Assembly: GCA_964035795.1 (NCBI GenBank)
Contig: OZ038324.1
Location: forward strand, 4,522,680-4,586,679
Source of the DNA: Pterobdella sp. o SKG-2022
Taxonomy: Eukaryota > Annelida > Clitellata > Hirudinida > Piscicolidae
DNA length: 64,000 bases
Direction of reading: 5' to 3'
The notes under the pieces are model-generated. The model had not been told where the DNA came from. It made no database searches and saw nothing but the letters and a program-made list of their open reading frames with translations. Shown piece by piece: positions 23,158 to 61,970 of this stretch; within the stretch, counting starts at the first letter, position 1; the number at the start of each line of letters is the position of its first letter. A program made the position numbers and the translations under genes.

Positions 23158-23467
23158 CTATTCAGTTTGGAGTTCTTTAGACAAAGTTTCAAGTCTTTGT
23201 AAAATATCATTAATATCATCTGTGTTTTTCAAATTGTGAAAAGCTTCCAATGAAGTTTTAATTATTTCACGCAGGTTTTTTTGGTCATTTTCTTTTTCGG
23301 AATCTATACAAAAGTAATCATTAACAATTTGTATTTAACTTGAAATGTTGTCTAAACTTACCGTCAAATAAACGCAAAACAACATCATTATCTGGGGTTT
23401 TCACAAGATCTGACACCATTTTGTGATACGTTGGAGGTTCTGGCTTTTGAGAAGTTTGTTCTTCCAT
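23158..23467 (-). CDS. Unrecognised 83-residue acidic helical protein, 2 exons
   Basis: Minus-strand two-exon gene: 23362-23467 then 23158-23303, joined through GTAAGT and a TAG acceptor with matching phase, giving 83 residues. It starts MEEQTSQKPEPPTYHKMV, and the second half is a likely amphipathic helix (LREIIKTSLEAFHNLKN, then ILQRLETLSKELQTE). There is no signal peptide or membrane segment. It lies tail-to-tail with CCDC113 (105 bp between stops), and its ATG is 92 bp downstream of the BBS8 stop on the same strand, so the two may be co-transcribed. I do not recognise the family. Confidence 0.6.
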
Positions 23468-23540
23468 GGTTTATTAAACCACAAATCAGATTTTAAATTT
23501 TAAAAGTAAACTTTTTTTTAAAGAATGAAAAACAATGCGC

Positions 23541-23546
23541 TTTATT
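23541..23546 (-). terminator. Candidate poly(A) signal of BBS8
   Basis: AATAAA on the minus strand, 14 nt after the BBS8 stop codon and upstream of the next minus-strand gene. Confidence 0.35.
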
Positions 23547-23559
23547 TTTGAAATAAAGT

Positions 23560-26500
23560 TCAATTGAAAAGTAAAAGGTTCGAGATGCATTTAAAAAGTT
23601 CTAATGATTGAGGATGGTCTTCATAAATTTCCAAAGATTTACGCAACGAGTTATGAGCGGCTTCTATGTTCTTCAACTAAAAGTTGTGAAAAATAATATT
23701 TTTAGTTAAAAAATGACTATTTTTTAGAAAAATGGCAATGAAATATTGCGAAACCTTTTTGGATAGAAGCGCATAGTTATAATGAGGTTCAAAAATAGAA
23801 TCATCTGAATTGAAACTTGACTGTAAAAATCCTCGAGCCTTAAATCGTGAAAAAGGATTTTTTTATTGAAAATAATTGCATCAAAATTATATCCCTGTAT
23901 TTAAATTAGGATATAACCAAACCATTTCCAATTTGTCTTTATTGAACTCAATCACCGCGAGATTATTGTAGCTTTCGGCATGCTTGTCGTTATAAGCCAA
24001 AGACAACTGGTAACAGTGAGATGCAAGAGGAATATTTCCACTACACTGAAAAAATACCACTATTTTTAATAATTTAAAAATTAAAAAAAAAATAAATTTA
24101 AAAAAACTAAATAATTATTTTCATAATAGTTTATACGGCCCATCTTTCTCAAGAGAAAGCAAATATTGATGATTATTAACATGGTTTTCGTAATACTAGA
24201 AAAAAAGAAAAAAAATAACCATAGAAACGTGAGCGATATTGTACCAAACGTCTGCTGTAATAGCATCGTCGTTAGAAACGTTGAGAGCCTTAAAGAAACA
24301 CGAAAGGCACACATCCAGTTGTTGAGATTGAAAACAACAAAGCCCTGAGAACGTTTCAAGAATAAAATTTTACTGTTAACTTTAATGATTTATAAGTATT
24401 TATTACAGCTGGGTTTTCAAACCTAAATTGTTGTAAACCTCAGCATTGTCAACACCCATCTGCAAAAGACGTCTGAAAATGTGTTTATGAATTATCAACA
24501 AAATCAAAACTGAAAAAATTGAGTTTAACGAACTAAAAATGCTTGCAAATATATAAAACCTACTGAAAATACTTGGCTGCAATTTCGGGTTTCTCATCGT
24601 AGAAATTGTAGGTACCAATACAGGCCATAGCCTCAACATCCATATAGTCTTGTTGCAGTACTTTATCGTACACCTGTATGCTTTTCTGCGCATCTCGTAG
24701 CATCTGTGTTGTATCAATATCATGTCAGTTAAATAATTTTTGTGTTTAAAACATGATATTTAAAAATTATAGTAAACTATTTATACACCGTAGCTAAGAT
24801 CGATAGCTTTCAATTTAAACCCATTAAACATATAATAGATCAAAAAACATGGAATAAAGAAGTTAAAAAAATTTATTGATAAACCTCGTGTAGCCTAGCG
24901 ATCCTAGCAAGCAGAGAGACAGCGTTAGGGAAGGTGGTCAAAGCTTTGTTGAGACAGCTCAGAGCCGACTGAGGCTGGTCCAGTCTCAAATATACCTGTC
25001 AAATTTATCAAATCATCTTTAGTGAGTTATTGACAATTTCATATTAAAAGTTTCCGTTGATTCACTGGTGAGTTTCAATTAATATTTTTGTGATTTGTGA
25101 ATTAAAAAGCATTTCGTCGTGCGTTCTTTAAATACCTTAGAGAGATATAGATAGTTCTCGATAGTGGGTTGATCTTGGATTGATGCTTGCAACTGCTGGA
25201 TGGCTTCTCTATACTGACGTTGCCTGCCAACCAATGTTTATATAACGTTCATGAAAAACAGCATCGAATTAAAATTTTCCAAGTTGAACGTTGAGAGTTA
25301 CGAAACCTATTCAAACACTTGGCGGCTTGCAGTTTCCACCACCAATCCCCCTCCCGAGCCTTCGACGCTAGGCACGCCAACTCGTAAGCCTATGAAGTTT
25401 TATGGAGTATGTCAAAGTTCATTAATTAACCATGTCCTTTTTATAGCTAGTTTTTGTTCACTAAAGGTTCAAATTTTTATCAATTTGAAACATGCATTGA
25501 AATACCTTTTTAACGTCGTTTTCAGCATAGAAAATGTATTCAAAAAGGTGTTTGTTGATGGTGTGTTTTTGAGCGTACTTGCCTAGGTCCAGTCTGCTTA
25601 GGTTCAAAGATCCATCTCCTTGCATCATCGAAGCCTGTGTGGAAGGATTGATGAAGGGCAATGGTAATCTTTGGTTTAAAGTTCTATGCTACATTTGGTA
25701 CTTGGCATGACGTTAAACTACACCAAAAATAGCGTTTCTAAATTAAGACTGCTTTCTAGTTATAACCTGGATAGCAGTAGACTACGGTAGCAGGTATCGA
25801 AAAACTAATATTCTGGTATCGTTATTACTTGGCTTGGCAAATGTTCTATTTTTTGTTGACAACGGCAGAGCAAACTGCCAAAGTGTGGTAACGGCGGATC
25901 TTGAGTTCAATAATTTCAAGTTGGACGTTAGCTCGGGCTGGCAGTTCATAAAAAGTTGTTTTAAAGAAATGGCCTTTTTTATAAATTACTCCATTATAGT
26001 ATCAATAATCTTGGTCGACAGCTGTCAACCGTGGCTATTGGGGCAGGTACAGAAGTACAATCTAATAATAATAACTGTGGTCTTGGTTGTGCAATTTATA
26101 GCCTTCACAGACCGCTACTCTATGTGAAGTAGGTTTTCACTGACAACTGGATATAGAAGCACTTTTAGACTCAACACTTAAAACGCGCTTGAAATAATTT
26201 TAAACTCTAAATAAAATGATTTAAACGAAATATGACGAAAACAGGCGAACAATTTTGAACAGTTTTTTCAGACAACTAAAAAGGCGATCAAACATTTACA
26301 ATCAATAACAAACAGTGGCAAGTCTGACAGCTCTGGAAACAGCTCTACTAGTGTGCTTGGAGGCTGTGGTCAAGCTTTCCTTGAGGCCTCCTCTTGTGTG
26401 CGTGTCGGGCCTCAAATAACCCGTCGCCATGCGGCCTGTCTTTTGGAGACTCCTTTGTGCGTCATATTTTGTGTATTCATAAAAAGTGAAATTTACTAAA

Positions 26501-27047
26501 AAAAAATGAACAAAAAATAGAATTTTTTAGTATTCTTAAAAATCAGTGCCATGTTAGAATTTCATCAAGTTATTATTATTATGATGTTATAGTTTCCTAC
26601 AAACCTCAACCCAAAAGAAGTGGTTTTTCCAGTTACAGGCTTTTGTTGCAGAGAAGTTTTTGGTTTGTTTGAGACTGCCATAGATGGAGTGTCTGACACC
26701 AAGTCTGCCAAACCTTTGGTTAGAAATATAGTAATGGCGTTGCTACTAGCAAACGTAAACTTTCTTAAATCGTGTAATTCAAAAATGTATGCATTTAAAG
26801 TCACTTTACTGGTCTCATCAATGTCGATATGATCCACATAAACTTCTGCTGTGACCGCCTTCATTTTTAACAGCCAACACGACTGAAATAATTTTGAACA
26901 ATATTTTTTCTCAATTATTGACGCATTTTTTTTATATGCTTTTACTTGATTCGATGGGTCTTGTTCTAAAATTTGATCACATTTTTCTTTGCATTCTTTA
27001 AATTTTCTGCGTTTATATAAAAGTAATGCTATAAATGAAAGATCCAT
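23560..27047 (-). CDS. TTC8: Bardet-Biedl syndrome 8 protein / TTC8 (BBSome subunit), 13 exons
   Basis: TPR subunit of the BBSome, which carries membrane cargo into and out of cilia. Exons, 5' to 3' on the minus strand: 26946-27047, 26605-26882, 26314-26452, 25506-25634, 25307-25389, 25136-25223, 24885-24995, 24564-24703, 24423-24472, 24220-24344, 23923-24045, 23755-23838, 23560-23676. They sum to 1569 nt (522 residues; vertebrate forms are about 500-540) with matching phases. Family blocks seen: KAVTAEVYVDHIDIDE, MATGYLRPDTHTRGG, VRLAT|ASMM, LNLSRLDLGKYAQK, LFEYIFYAENDVK, GDWWWKLQAAKC, RLLQMGVDNAEVYNNLGL, ADVWYNIAHVSM and HAESYNNLAVIE, covering the N-terminal region and the TPR array. Intron 3 holds an interspersed repeat (25740-26075). 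An X-box lies 77 bp upstream of the start codon. Confidence 0.95.
25740..26075 (+). repeat. Unclassified ~320-bp interspersed repeat, copy 2
   Basis: Aligns with the reverse complement of 12830-13145 over its whole length (shared GTAGCAGGTATC, GGTATCGTTAT, GTTAGCTCGG and CTGGCAGTTC, ending GTACAGAAGTACAATCTAAT). It is inserted in the BBS8 intron between 25634 and 26314. The open frame across it is not a gene. Confidence 0.65.
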
Positions 27048-27123
27048 TTAGCAATTTTCACAAGTGAGTTTGCGTAAAATAATTCAGTAACACAAAAATT
27101 ATAGTGCCTACAGGCTTTACCAT

Positions 27124-27137
27124 ATCTCTATAGAAAC
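27124..27137. promoter_or_regulatory. X-box (RFX/DAF-19-type site) upstream of BBS8
   Basis: ATCTCTATAGAAAC fits RYYNYY-WW-RRNRAC at every position. It is 76 bp upstream of the BBS8 ATG. X-boxes at about this distance drive BBS genes in nematodes, and RFX sites serve ciliary genes across animals. Confidence 0.65.
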
Positions 27138-27296
27138 CAAGCTACTAAGAAAGCTAAAAATAAACCAAAGTTAAAATAACAATATATAAATTTTTTTTCT
27201 CATTTAATATGATAATTTTGTCTTTAAAAAGTTTTTTTGTTAATGAATTAATACAAAACTGCTGAAAATTTCAATTGTTAAAACATTAAAATAATT

Positions 27297-27442
27297 ATTC
27301 AATTGAAAACACTTTTGGGAGTTTATTTTATTCCACGAAGCTTTTTGTAAGATGAACTTATCAAGTACAAATATTTGTAAGTTCATCTTACGAAAAGCTT
27401 CGTGGAATAAAATAAACTTTCAAAAGTGTTTTCAATTGAATA
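27297..27442. repeat. Palindromic MITE-like element (AAGCTT-core family), copy 2
   Basis: About 65-bp arms, almost perfect: TTCAATTGAAAACACTTTTG.. TTCCACGAAGCTTTTTGTAA.. GATGAACTTA against its complement, with a loop of about 15 bp. It lies between BBS8 and NCK. Confidence 0.85.
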
Positions 27443-27659
27443 TTTACGTTTGGCTCAAAGAATTAAAAAAAACTAGAATAATTATCTGAATATACTAGGT
27501 TTGGGAGGCAAGTGCTCCAAGTGTTTTCTAAAAATTTTAATTGTATCAGGAGTTTTATTGAAATAAATTTAGTCATAACTAATGTCTTTTTCACTTCACT
27601 ATACATTAATTTAGAAGAACCTATCTATTTTTTATTAAGTACAATAGTCTGAATCAAAA

Positions 27660-27799
27660 AGTAAGGACAACAAACACAAAGTATTTATTAAATGACATGA
27701 AGCTCTTCGTAAGGCTTTGATTATCACTTGATAATGTAAGCTAGTCTTACGAAAAGCTTTATGTCATTTAATAAATACTTTGTGTTTGTTGTCCTTACT
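27660..27799. repeat. Palindromic MITE-like element (AAGCTT-core family), copy 3
   Basis: Arms AGTAAGGACAACAAACACAA.. GTATTTATTAAATGACATGA.. AGCTCTTCGTAAG pair exactly or nearly with the other side. It lies 217 bp from copy 2, but its outer arm sequence differs. Confidence 0.85.
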
Positions 27800-29609
27800 G
27801 TCTATTTTTGATCTTTCGGTTAACAGTGCAGCCATCAATATCCCCACATTTCGGTTGCATCTACATCAACTAGTTTTCTTGAACTTTTTTTGAATCGTAA
27901 TTTTCCTCATCAAGCCTTACTTTTGTGAAACTCTTTTCTGCCTAACTTGCTTTTAACACCTTCTCTTAAGAATCTTTGAAAACTCACTTATACCTTAGAC
28001 AACCTATTAATATTTTTTAAAAATTTCCGAGCTTTTTTGAAGCAAATAGAGTTTGGGATTTACGCGCTATACAAAGATTTTTAACAATACAACCTGGACG
28101 ATAACAACTATTACTTATTTAATAAAATGCCTTCAATTTTAGCTTGAATTTTTTAAAGATGTATTTAGATATATACTTTGGGTTCTACAAAGCAATCTAA
28201 TCAATCAATACTTCAGTATTTTATTTCAAACACTTGAAAAATATCTAAACCAGAGATGTTAATAAGACTTTATTAACAATCTTAAAGTACAAAAATAATG
28301 TAAATGATATTAACTAATGCTTCAACTAATGAATGATTAATTAAAATATTGCCAGCATTACAGATAATTTAAACTTGAAAGATGGGTGCGTCAATATGAA
28401 CAGCATAAGACGAACATTCGCACACTCATTGCAACATCATACAATTAGGTAGCAGCATAAGCACAATAATATGCAAAATTGTGATTGTTTCATCTATATA
28501 AATACATATCATTATGGTAGACTACATAAAATACTACAACAGGCAAAAGAAAAGGCCATTTAAAAGAAGTTCTATAAAAATAAACGGATTCCACATACAC
28601 TCCTAATAGAAGCACTGTATTTGATCGACTTAGGCTTGATTTTAAGATTATTTTGATAAACACCAAAAAACCAAGTGAAAATGTCAAAAAGACAGACATA
28701 TGGGAAGCTACAGATAACAGTTATAAGCTCATAGACAGGTTTAGATGATGTGGCAATGCAGAAAGCCATGCATTGGTTCGATGCGGAAGCACAAAAAAGA
28801 ATGATAAAAGAAATAATGAAAAAGATGATTCGAAGAGACTAAAATTTTAAACTAATCAGAAATGAAACGTTAATAAAAACCGCATTGACATGAATACTTG
28901 CGGAAGACAATTACAAAACCCAGTATTATGAAGTTTGGATATTATATTACACACAAATTTAGTCCTTCCACATCACCAATCAATCAAATCCTTTTTATTG
29001 CCCGTTTTTCTTTACCAAGGGTTGCACATAAATTGGGCATTATAAAGAATTATATATTTAAACTAATTACTGAACTAAAATTTAATAGATTTGAACATGT
29101 AAATTGATATATAAAAGTTGATTTGAAATAAATCTTGATTATGTATAGAACGACTGTGATTGAAGTGATTATCTTCACTACGACTTTCAAGTCAACTTAC
29201 TTTATAAAATCAAAAACAACAAAAAACTTTCAAACCAAACACACGGTCACAAATAACGCCCACGTGCATAATATCAAAAAAATTAAACCCAGAAATAATA
29301 AAAACAATGAAAGTGTGTCATTTTTGGATTCAATCTTATAAGATGCTAGTAAATTACAAACAACAAACACAGACACACAACGAAACACACCTGATGAAAG
29401 TCAACAAAAACTAGAGATAAATAACCAAACATTAGTTTCACACATGATAACCTTGCACAAGTGAACATTCAACCATGATGTTTCACAATGATTCACAAAA
29501 GATTAACTTCTGAAAATAAGGTATCATTGTTAGACTTGCTGAAATTCACCTCAATTTAAAGCTTTTAAGTTGACTGACCACTTTAATGGATACTTATAAT
29601 CAGAGGTAA
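27800..29609. other. Intergenic region downstream of NCK, nothing recognised
   Basis: A+T-rich. Includes the expected 3' UTR of NCK near 29600. No exon, RNA gene or classified repeat was recognised. Confidence 0.4.
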
Positions 29610-31315
29610 TCAATTATTAGCTTGAGGCTTGAGGGCTTTGATGAGGAAAAGTGGGGGTTCGTTATGTTGGCGGTATATGGGGTGCTTGGTGTAATGGTCA
29701 ATGAGGTCATCCAAGCTGTCAAATACCTGATGGTTGAAGGTTGGCTAGTTGAAATGATTTAAGTGTTTATATTTGTGAAGTGCCAAGGTAAACAATTGAG
29801 TGTACATAATCTCATGGTAATATGATGATTTTGAAAGTCATTTGGTTTTAATAGATAACTAATAAAGAATGAAACTGCTGAATACAGCTACTACATCTGA
29901 AATTGATCTTCGTAAAGAAACACATGTAATAAATCTTTAAACAAAATTGCTTATAAAGAAGTTATTAAAAATCAATGAGTGAAGCTTCTGTGAGTTATAT
30001 ATCAATTGACATGTTTTGAATTATGACTAACTTGTTGTCCAATACAGAATGAATCGTTGTCAACCATGATGCGGAAGTGTTTGTTCCTAGTTGCAGCCTT
30101 GAGGGAGAGAGTGAAGTCACCTGCCTGTGTGAGAGTGGGTTTCAGTGGTGTTTATAGGCAAGTTAATAATGGAAAGATTTTAAATTTGTATAAAAGTAGA
30201 AATATAAAAATGACCCTAACATTAGACTCACTGTCCCTGATGACAAAATCACCATTGTCTCCAGATGAGTTGAGAAGTTTTTCACACTCTACTCGAGAGA
30301 TGGATCCAAGGTACCAAGGTCGATTAACATATGAGCTTCCAATTGGGTTCTGGAAAGTTCTGGAACCTGTGCCCGATCTGGCAATGTCTGATGGTGTGCG
30401 GGAAGTGGACTGACCTCCTCCATGGGATTGGCCACTGAGACTGCTGTTTGACTGGGAAGATTCTGGAGTAGTTTGAGGACAACCTGAGTCTGTTGAGAGC
30501 AGTGTTCTCACATAGTTCCTGGGCACCAACCCAACATCACCTTTGGTGTTGCGAGCCTTCCACCAATCTGGATCAAGTGGTGATTTTTCGAGGATTTCCA
30601 ATCTCTCATCTTTTTGAAAACTCAATTCTTCTTTGTTTGTGCTTGAAAATGGATACAAAGTAGCAACTTTTTCTATACATTTATCAGTGATTCCAGTATT
30701 TTCGATGCTATTTTTAGATGTAACATTAATAGGATTAGCAGTAGTAGTGACTGACTTAGCTGTACTTGTAGATGAATATGTATTGTTCATGGTTGTTTCG
30801 GGGAGTTCCATATAATTTGAAGGAAACCAACCTATTTCTTTTGTAGAAACTTTATACCCTTTCCACCAACCATCACTCGATTTTTCTATCACAACCACCT
30901 TGTCTCCTTTCAGCAGTTTAAGTTCATCAGGTTGAGCTGCCACATAAGGATATTTAGCAATGGTGATAGTTAAATTACTTCTTTCCAAGAAAAGATCACT
31001 GCATAGTTCAGTTTCATCTAAACATTTTTTGTTATTGCTCCCTGAAGGAAGTGTTGACAAGGCTGAACTAATAGTTAAACCTTTCCGCCTGCCAAGAGTA
31101 TTCCTAAGACTAGCAAAAATTGACGGCTTGTATTTTTTTACGAAATTTGAAGGCACGATGCCTGACTGATGTTGATTATTTTCTACTTTCCACCATTGCT
31201 TAGTATCATCGAGTAAAATCAATTTTTCATTCTTTTTGATAGCTAGTTCTTTTTCATTTTGTGGCACATAATCATATTTGGCAATGACATACACTTCCTC
31301 ATTCATTTTTTTCAT
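29610..31315 (-). CDS. NCK: NCK / dreadlocks SH2-SH3 adaptor, 3 exons
   Basis: Cytoplasmic adaptor linking phosphotyrosine receptors to actin regulators and Ste20 kinases. Exons: 30221-31315, 30032-30124, 29610-29726 (434 residues; vertebrate NCKs are about 380). Three SH3 domains are visible, each with its ALYDY-like strand, WW(K) and PSNYV-like end: about 8-62 ([20 protein letters not shown]), 116-172 ([21 protein letters not shown]) and 213-270 ([22 protein letters not shown]). One SH2 domain follows, about 333 to the end ([18 protein letters not shown] with the phosphotyrosine-binding Arg, HFRIMV). The linkers are Ser/Thr-rich and longer than in mammals. It is divergently transcribed from the Misshapen-type kinase gene, whose relatives are known NCK partners. 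Confidence 0.95.
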
Positions 31316-31961
31316 TTCGGTAAGTCGTATTTGTTTCAGGAAATCATAAATATAACAATATTAAGAGCAGGTCTGCAAAACATCAAACAATCAGCAATAG
31401 TTAGAACTGTTCTAAAATATCAATTCTTCAAACCATTTAGGCCTTTTAGCCTTTAATCTAAGTTGTGTTGTTTTAGGATTCCTTTTCTTCCGCCATCTTG
31501 TCAGTTGAAACAATATTTTTCCTATGCATTAATAAAAAACGATTATTTTGATTTTTATCGAAACTTTTGCATATAAAAAACACTTTGCTTAAAAGACATA
31601 ATACGGTGTAAAATTTAAATAGCTTGTGATGAATGTATTAAGAAAAACAACCAAAACCTATAAATAAGAAGTTGAAAATTTTATTCAATTAAAAAGCATT
31701 TTTTGTAAAAATAAAATGAAAAAATAAAAATAGTATATTTTACAATTATTGTATGTGTAAGCATTAATATTTTTTTTACTCATAATTAATCTGAATGTAG
31801 TTTGGTTTTAAATGTCTACTATAAGATGTTTCTATAAGGTTTTTGAATAAAAAAACTGTCTAGAAGAGTTTTAGCTGATTTTATTAGACTGTTTATTAAA
31901 TTATGTTTAAAAATTTTTTTATCTTTTAGTAAAAATCTTGAGTTTATAATACTTTTGCATT
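31316..31961. promoter_or_regulatory. Shared 646-bp divergent promoter region, NCK / MAP4K4-type kinase
   Basis: The only sequence between the two start codons, so it must hold both promoters and 5' UTRs unless far-upstream exons exist. The NCK side contains a YY1-like site next to an ETS-like CGGAAG. The kinase side is A+T-rich with no clear TATA box. Confidence 0.6.
31490..31500 (-). promoter_or_regulatory. YY1-like site (CAAGATGGCGG)
   Basis: On the minus strand the sequence reads CAAGATGGCGGAAG, matching the AAnATGGCGGC-type YY1/PHO core and overlapping an ETS-like CGGAAG. It is 175 bp before the NCK start codon, where such sites usually mark transcription starts. It stands out as G+C-rich in A+T-rich surroundings. 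Confidence 0.5.
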
Positions 31962-48947
<16,986 letters not shown>

Positions 48948-49574
48948 CATGAAGGGTGTACAGATGCTTTGATTACCTTAAAAAAATATATTTTATGAAT
49001 GTTCTAGCATTATTTTATGTTATATCAAATGTTGTCAAGTATGTGAAGGTTTTAAATAATCAAATTAAGCTGAATCGTTGTTGAGAAATCATTTGAAACA
49101 TATGAATATACTGCGAAGCTTTGTCTATCGATTTGTTAATGATAATTTAAACCAACTAAATCATCGAGTTAGTCATGTTTTGTTTTTTCTGTTGTTGGTT
49201 TCAATGCTAGTAATTGAGTTATTTCGTTTGTGTTTGGCTTTGTAGGAATGTACAGTTTTTAGTTATTTAAGTGGTTCAAATTTATTTTGTTTAGTATTAG
49301 AATAAGTACTCTACCACACTTTGATGAATTTGTATTGTTTCATTTGATTCCATTTTTAATTACATGACATCTGGTTATGTTACTCCACAAATACTCTCAA
49401 GTCTGCAATACGTACCGTGTGCAGTAGCTCATTTCGCTTCATTCACACTTCAAAGCTTTCAAACTTGTTTTTATAACTTGGTTTTATTTATGGTGTTTTC
49501 AATAATTTGAAAATGTCTGAGCTTATAAATAAATTGACATGGTCTGTAATTTTCGGCGTAGTTTTTAATTATAA
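48948..49574. other. 3' flank of the kinase gene
   Basis: A+T-rich. Holds the kinase 3' UTR and a half-copy of the palindromic core (CTGCGAAGCTTTGTC near 49110). No gene recognised. Confidence 0.4.
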
Positions 49575-51357
49575 ATACGAAGGCAGTTGAAGGTAAAGGA
49601 ATAGAAATTGGTAGTTTTAAGAAATACTTGGATGATAAAATTGGTGAAGTCAAAAGTGTATATGGTGATCTATTTCAAATTGAGGTTTCATCCAAGACTT
49701 CAGTGTTAAACGAATTTCTTGAGGTGGATGAAGAGGAATTGGTGAAGATGATCAACAACTTACCAAATAAACAGTGTGTTTTAGATCCGATCCCAACTTG
49801 GCTATTAAAACGAATAGCAAACTTGATAGCAATTTTTTTAGTTAGCATCTTTAATTCCTCTTTTAAATCAGGAACTGTTTCTCAAGGTTTGGAGTTAGCC
49901 TGTGACGCCGATATTGAAAAAACCCAATCTGAGCCATCCTCCTATAGACCAATTTCAAATGTCCCTCTCTTATCAAAAATACTGGAACGGTTGGTTTTAG
50001 AAAGGACACATAGTTTTTTGGTTGAAAATTATCTTTTATCGAGATTTTAGTCTGTTTATCGCCCTTTTCTTTCAACAGAAACTGCTATCACAAAAATCCA
50101 CATGGATATTTTAAAAGCAGCTGATGAAGGTAGGTTTAATCTTTTGATATTGTTGGATCTTTCCTCAGCCTTTGATTTAGATAATCATAATATTTTAATA
50201 AATAAGCTATATTCAAAATTCGGTTTTAAGGGTTTAGTCTTAGAATGGTATAAGAGCTATTTAAATAATAGTTGTTATTATATTACTAATAATAGTGTTA
50301 GGACTAATTTATTTCATCTCCATACAAAGTTCTGTAATCGGCCCGCTCTTATTTAATCTGTATTTTAGTGATTTAGAAACAATTGAACAAAGACATAACT
50401 TGAGTTTTCAACAATATGCAGATGACACACAATTGTATTCTAGCTGTATCTCTGATGAAACTGAGCAATTGCAGAACAGATGGTCTGACTGTGTCGATGA
50501 GATGGCAGCCTGGATGGAATCCAATAGTCTTAAACTCAATACATCCAAAACTAAAGCTATATGGTTTTCTTCTCTGAGAAAGGTGAACAAGTTACCAACC
50601 AAATAGATAAGGATACTGGATACTTTTATATCACTTTCAGAAAGTGTCAAGAGCCTGGGGGTTTTCATGGATAGAGACTTGAGCATGAACTCACATATAA
50701 GTAAGATGTTGCAAACAGGCTTCTCAGCTCTCAGGCAGAGAAGGTCCATTAAGAAGTGTGCTTCTTATGAATCGTTGAAGACCCTTGCTGATGCTTTGAT
50801 TCTGAGCAGAATAGATTATTGCAACACATTGTTAGCTGGGTTACCTGAAAAGCAGCTGTGTAGAGTCCAGTGTCTTATCAACACTACAGCCAGGTTAATT
50901 ACAGGCACAAGGAAGTTTGACCATATAACTCCAGTTTTGAAAAAGTTGTATTGGGTCAAAGTTAGGGATAAGGTAGTTTATAAAATATTATTACTTATAT
51001 TTAAATGTAGGCTAGGATATGGCCCAAAATACATATCGGAAAGACTCATACTTATCTCTGAAATACCTGAAAGGCGAAAGCTTAGATCTTCAAACTCAAC
51101 CAATTTATACGTCCTTAAGTCCAAAATGTATAGTATTGGAAAGCGTAGCTTTTAGGTTGAAGGTCCAAGTTTGTGGAATGGCTTGCCGGAAGGCTTAAGA
51201 AGGGTTAGGAAAGTGAAGGACTTTGGAAAGAAGCTGAAAACTAGTATTTTAAAAAAATATTAAGCTGTTATAACCTATTATTATAATAGAATACTTCAAA
51301 AATATCAAGTGAGCTTGAAACTCTCTGGGTTAAACATCACTATAATAAACCTCGTAA

Positions 51358-51437
<80 letters not shown>

Positions 51438-51455
51438 CATTATTATCATTATTAA
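49575..51455 (+). mobile_element. 5'-truncated LINE (RT) with (ATT)n tail, copy E, broken
   Basis: RT of the same family as 16385-17300: INNLPNKQCVLDPIPTWLLK, SSYRPISNVPLLSKILERLV, LLDLSSAFDL, SVIGPLLFNLYFSDL, QQYADDTQLY, RIDYCNTLLAGLP, TARLITGTRKFDHITPVLKK and a C-terminal GPSLWNGLPEGLRR. An in-frame TAG at about 50048, a frameshift near 50320 and others break the ORF. The endonuclease is absent. The 3' end is an (ATT)n run at 51358-51455. It lies between the kinase and COP1 genes, oriented with both. Confidence 0.88.
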
Positions 51456-51980
51456 CTTATAAGTTACCTAACCAAATATCAATATTATTTAGGTTTTAAA
51501 AGCAAAATATTTTCAACATCTTTTTTTTTTATCTTTTTGTTTTATATTTTTTTTTGTATTTCATTTTTTTAAAATCTCACAGCCTATCTGTAGAAAAAAC
51601 GTATTTAAACGAATAAAAGGCGCTGTAAACTATGTCTAAAATAGTTAATAATATATACAATATTGAAAGACTCAACAAAAAATGAATTTAAACATTTCAA
51701 TGAAGGAATTCCCAAATTAAAAACTGACGCAAATCAAAAGTTTAAATTATTTAAACGGAAAGTTTCTTGCATGTTAAAGTTCACTTTTAGAACATGTTCT
51801 TTAAATTTCATACTTCGATTAACTGACTTTTTCCGTCTCTTGATCATTTTTCTATTCAAATCTTAATATTGTATAAGAATTTGTTTGAATCATTGATAAA
51901 TATTGCAAAATTTCAAGAGATTTGTTGCAATAATCGAAGAAGTGTTATACTAAATTTTTAAAAATAACTGCAAAACTCAG
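51456..51980. other. Spacer upstream of COP1
   Basis: A+T-rich. Must contain the COP1 promoter and 5' UTR; no specific motif recognised. Confidence 0.4.

Positions 51981-61970
<9,990 letters not shown>

Noticed and set aside
23468..23559. X-box for the 83-residue protein (GGTTTATTAAACC)
   Set aside because: Palindromic, but it does not satisfy RYYNYY-WW-RRNRAC.
25834..26127. 97-codon plus-strand frame inside BBS8
   Set aside because: Lies in the unclassified repeat, which recurs at 12830 with a different frame structure.
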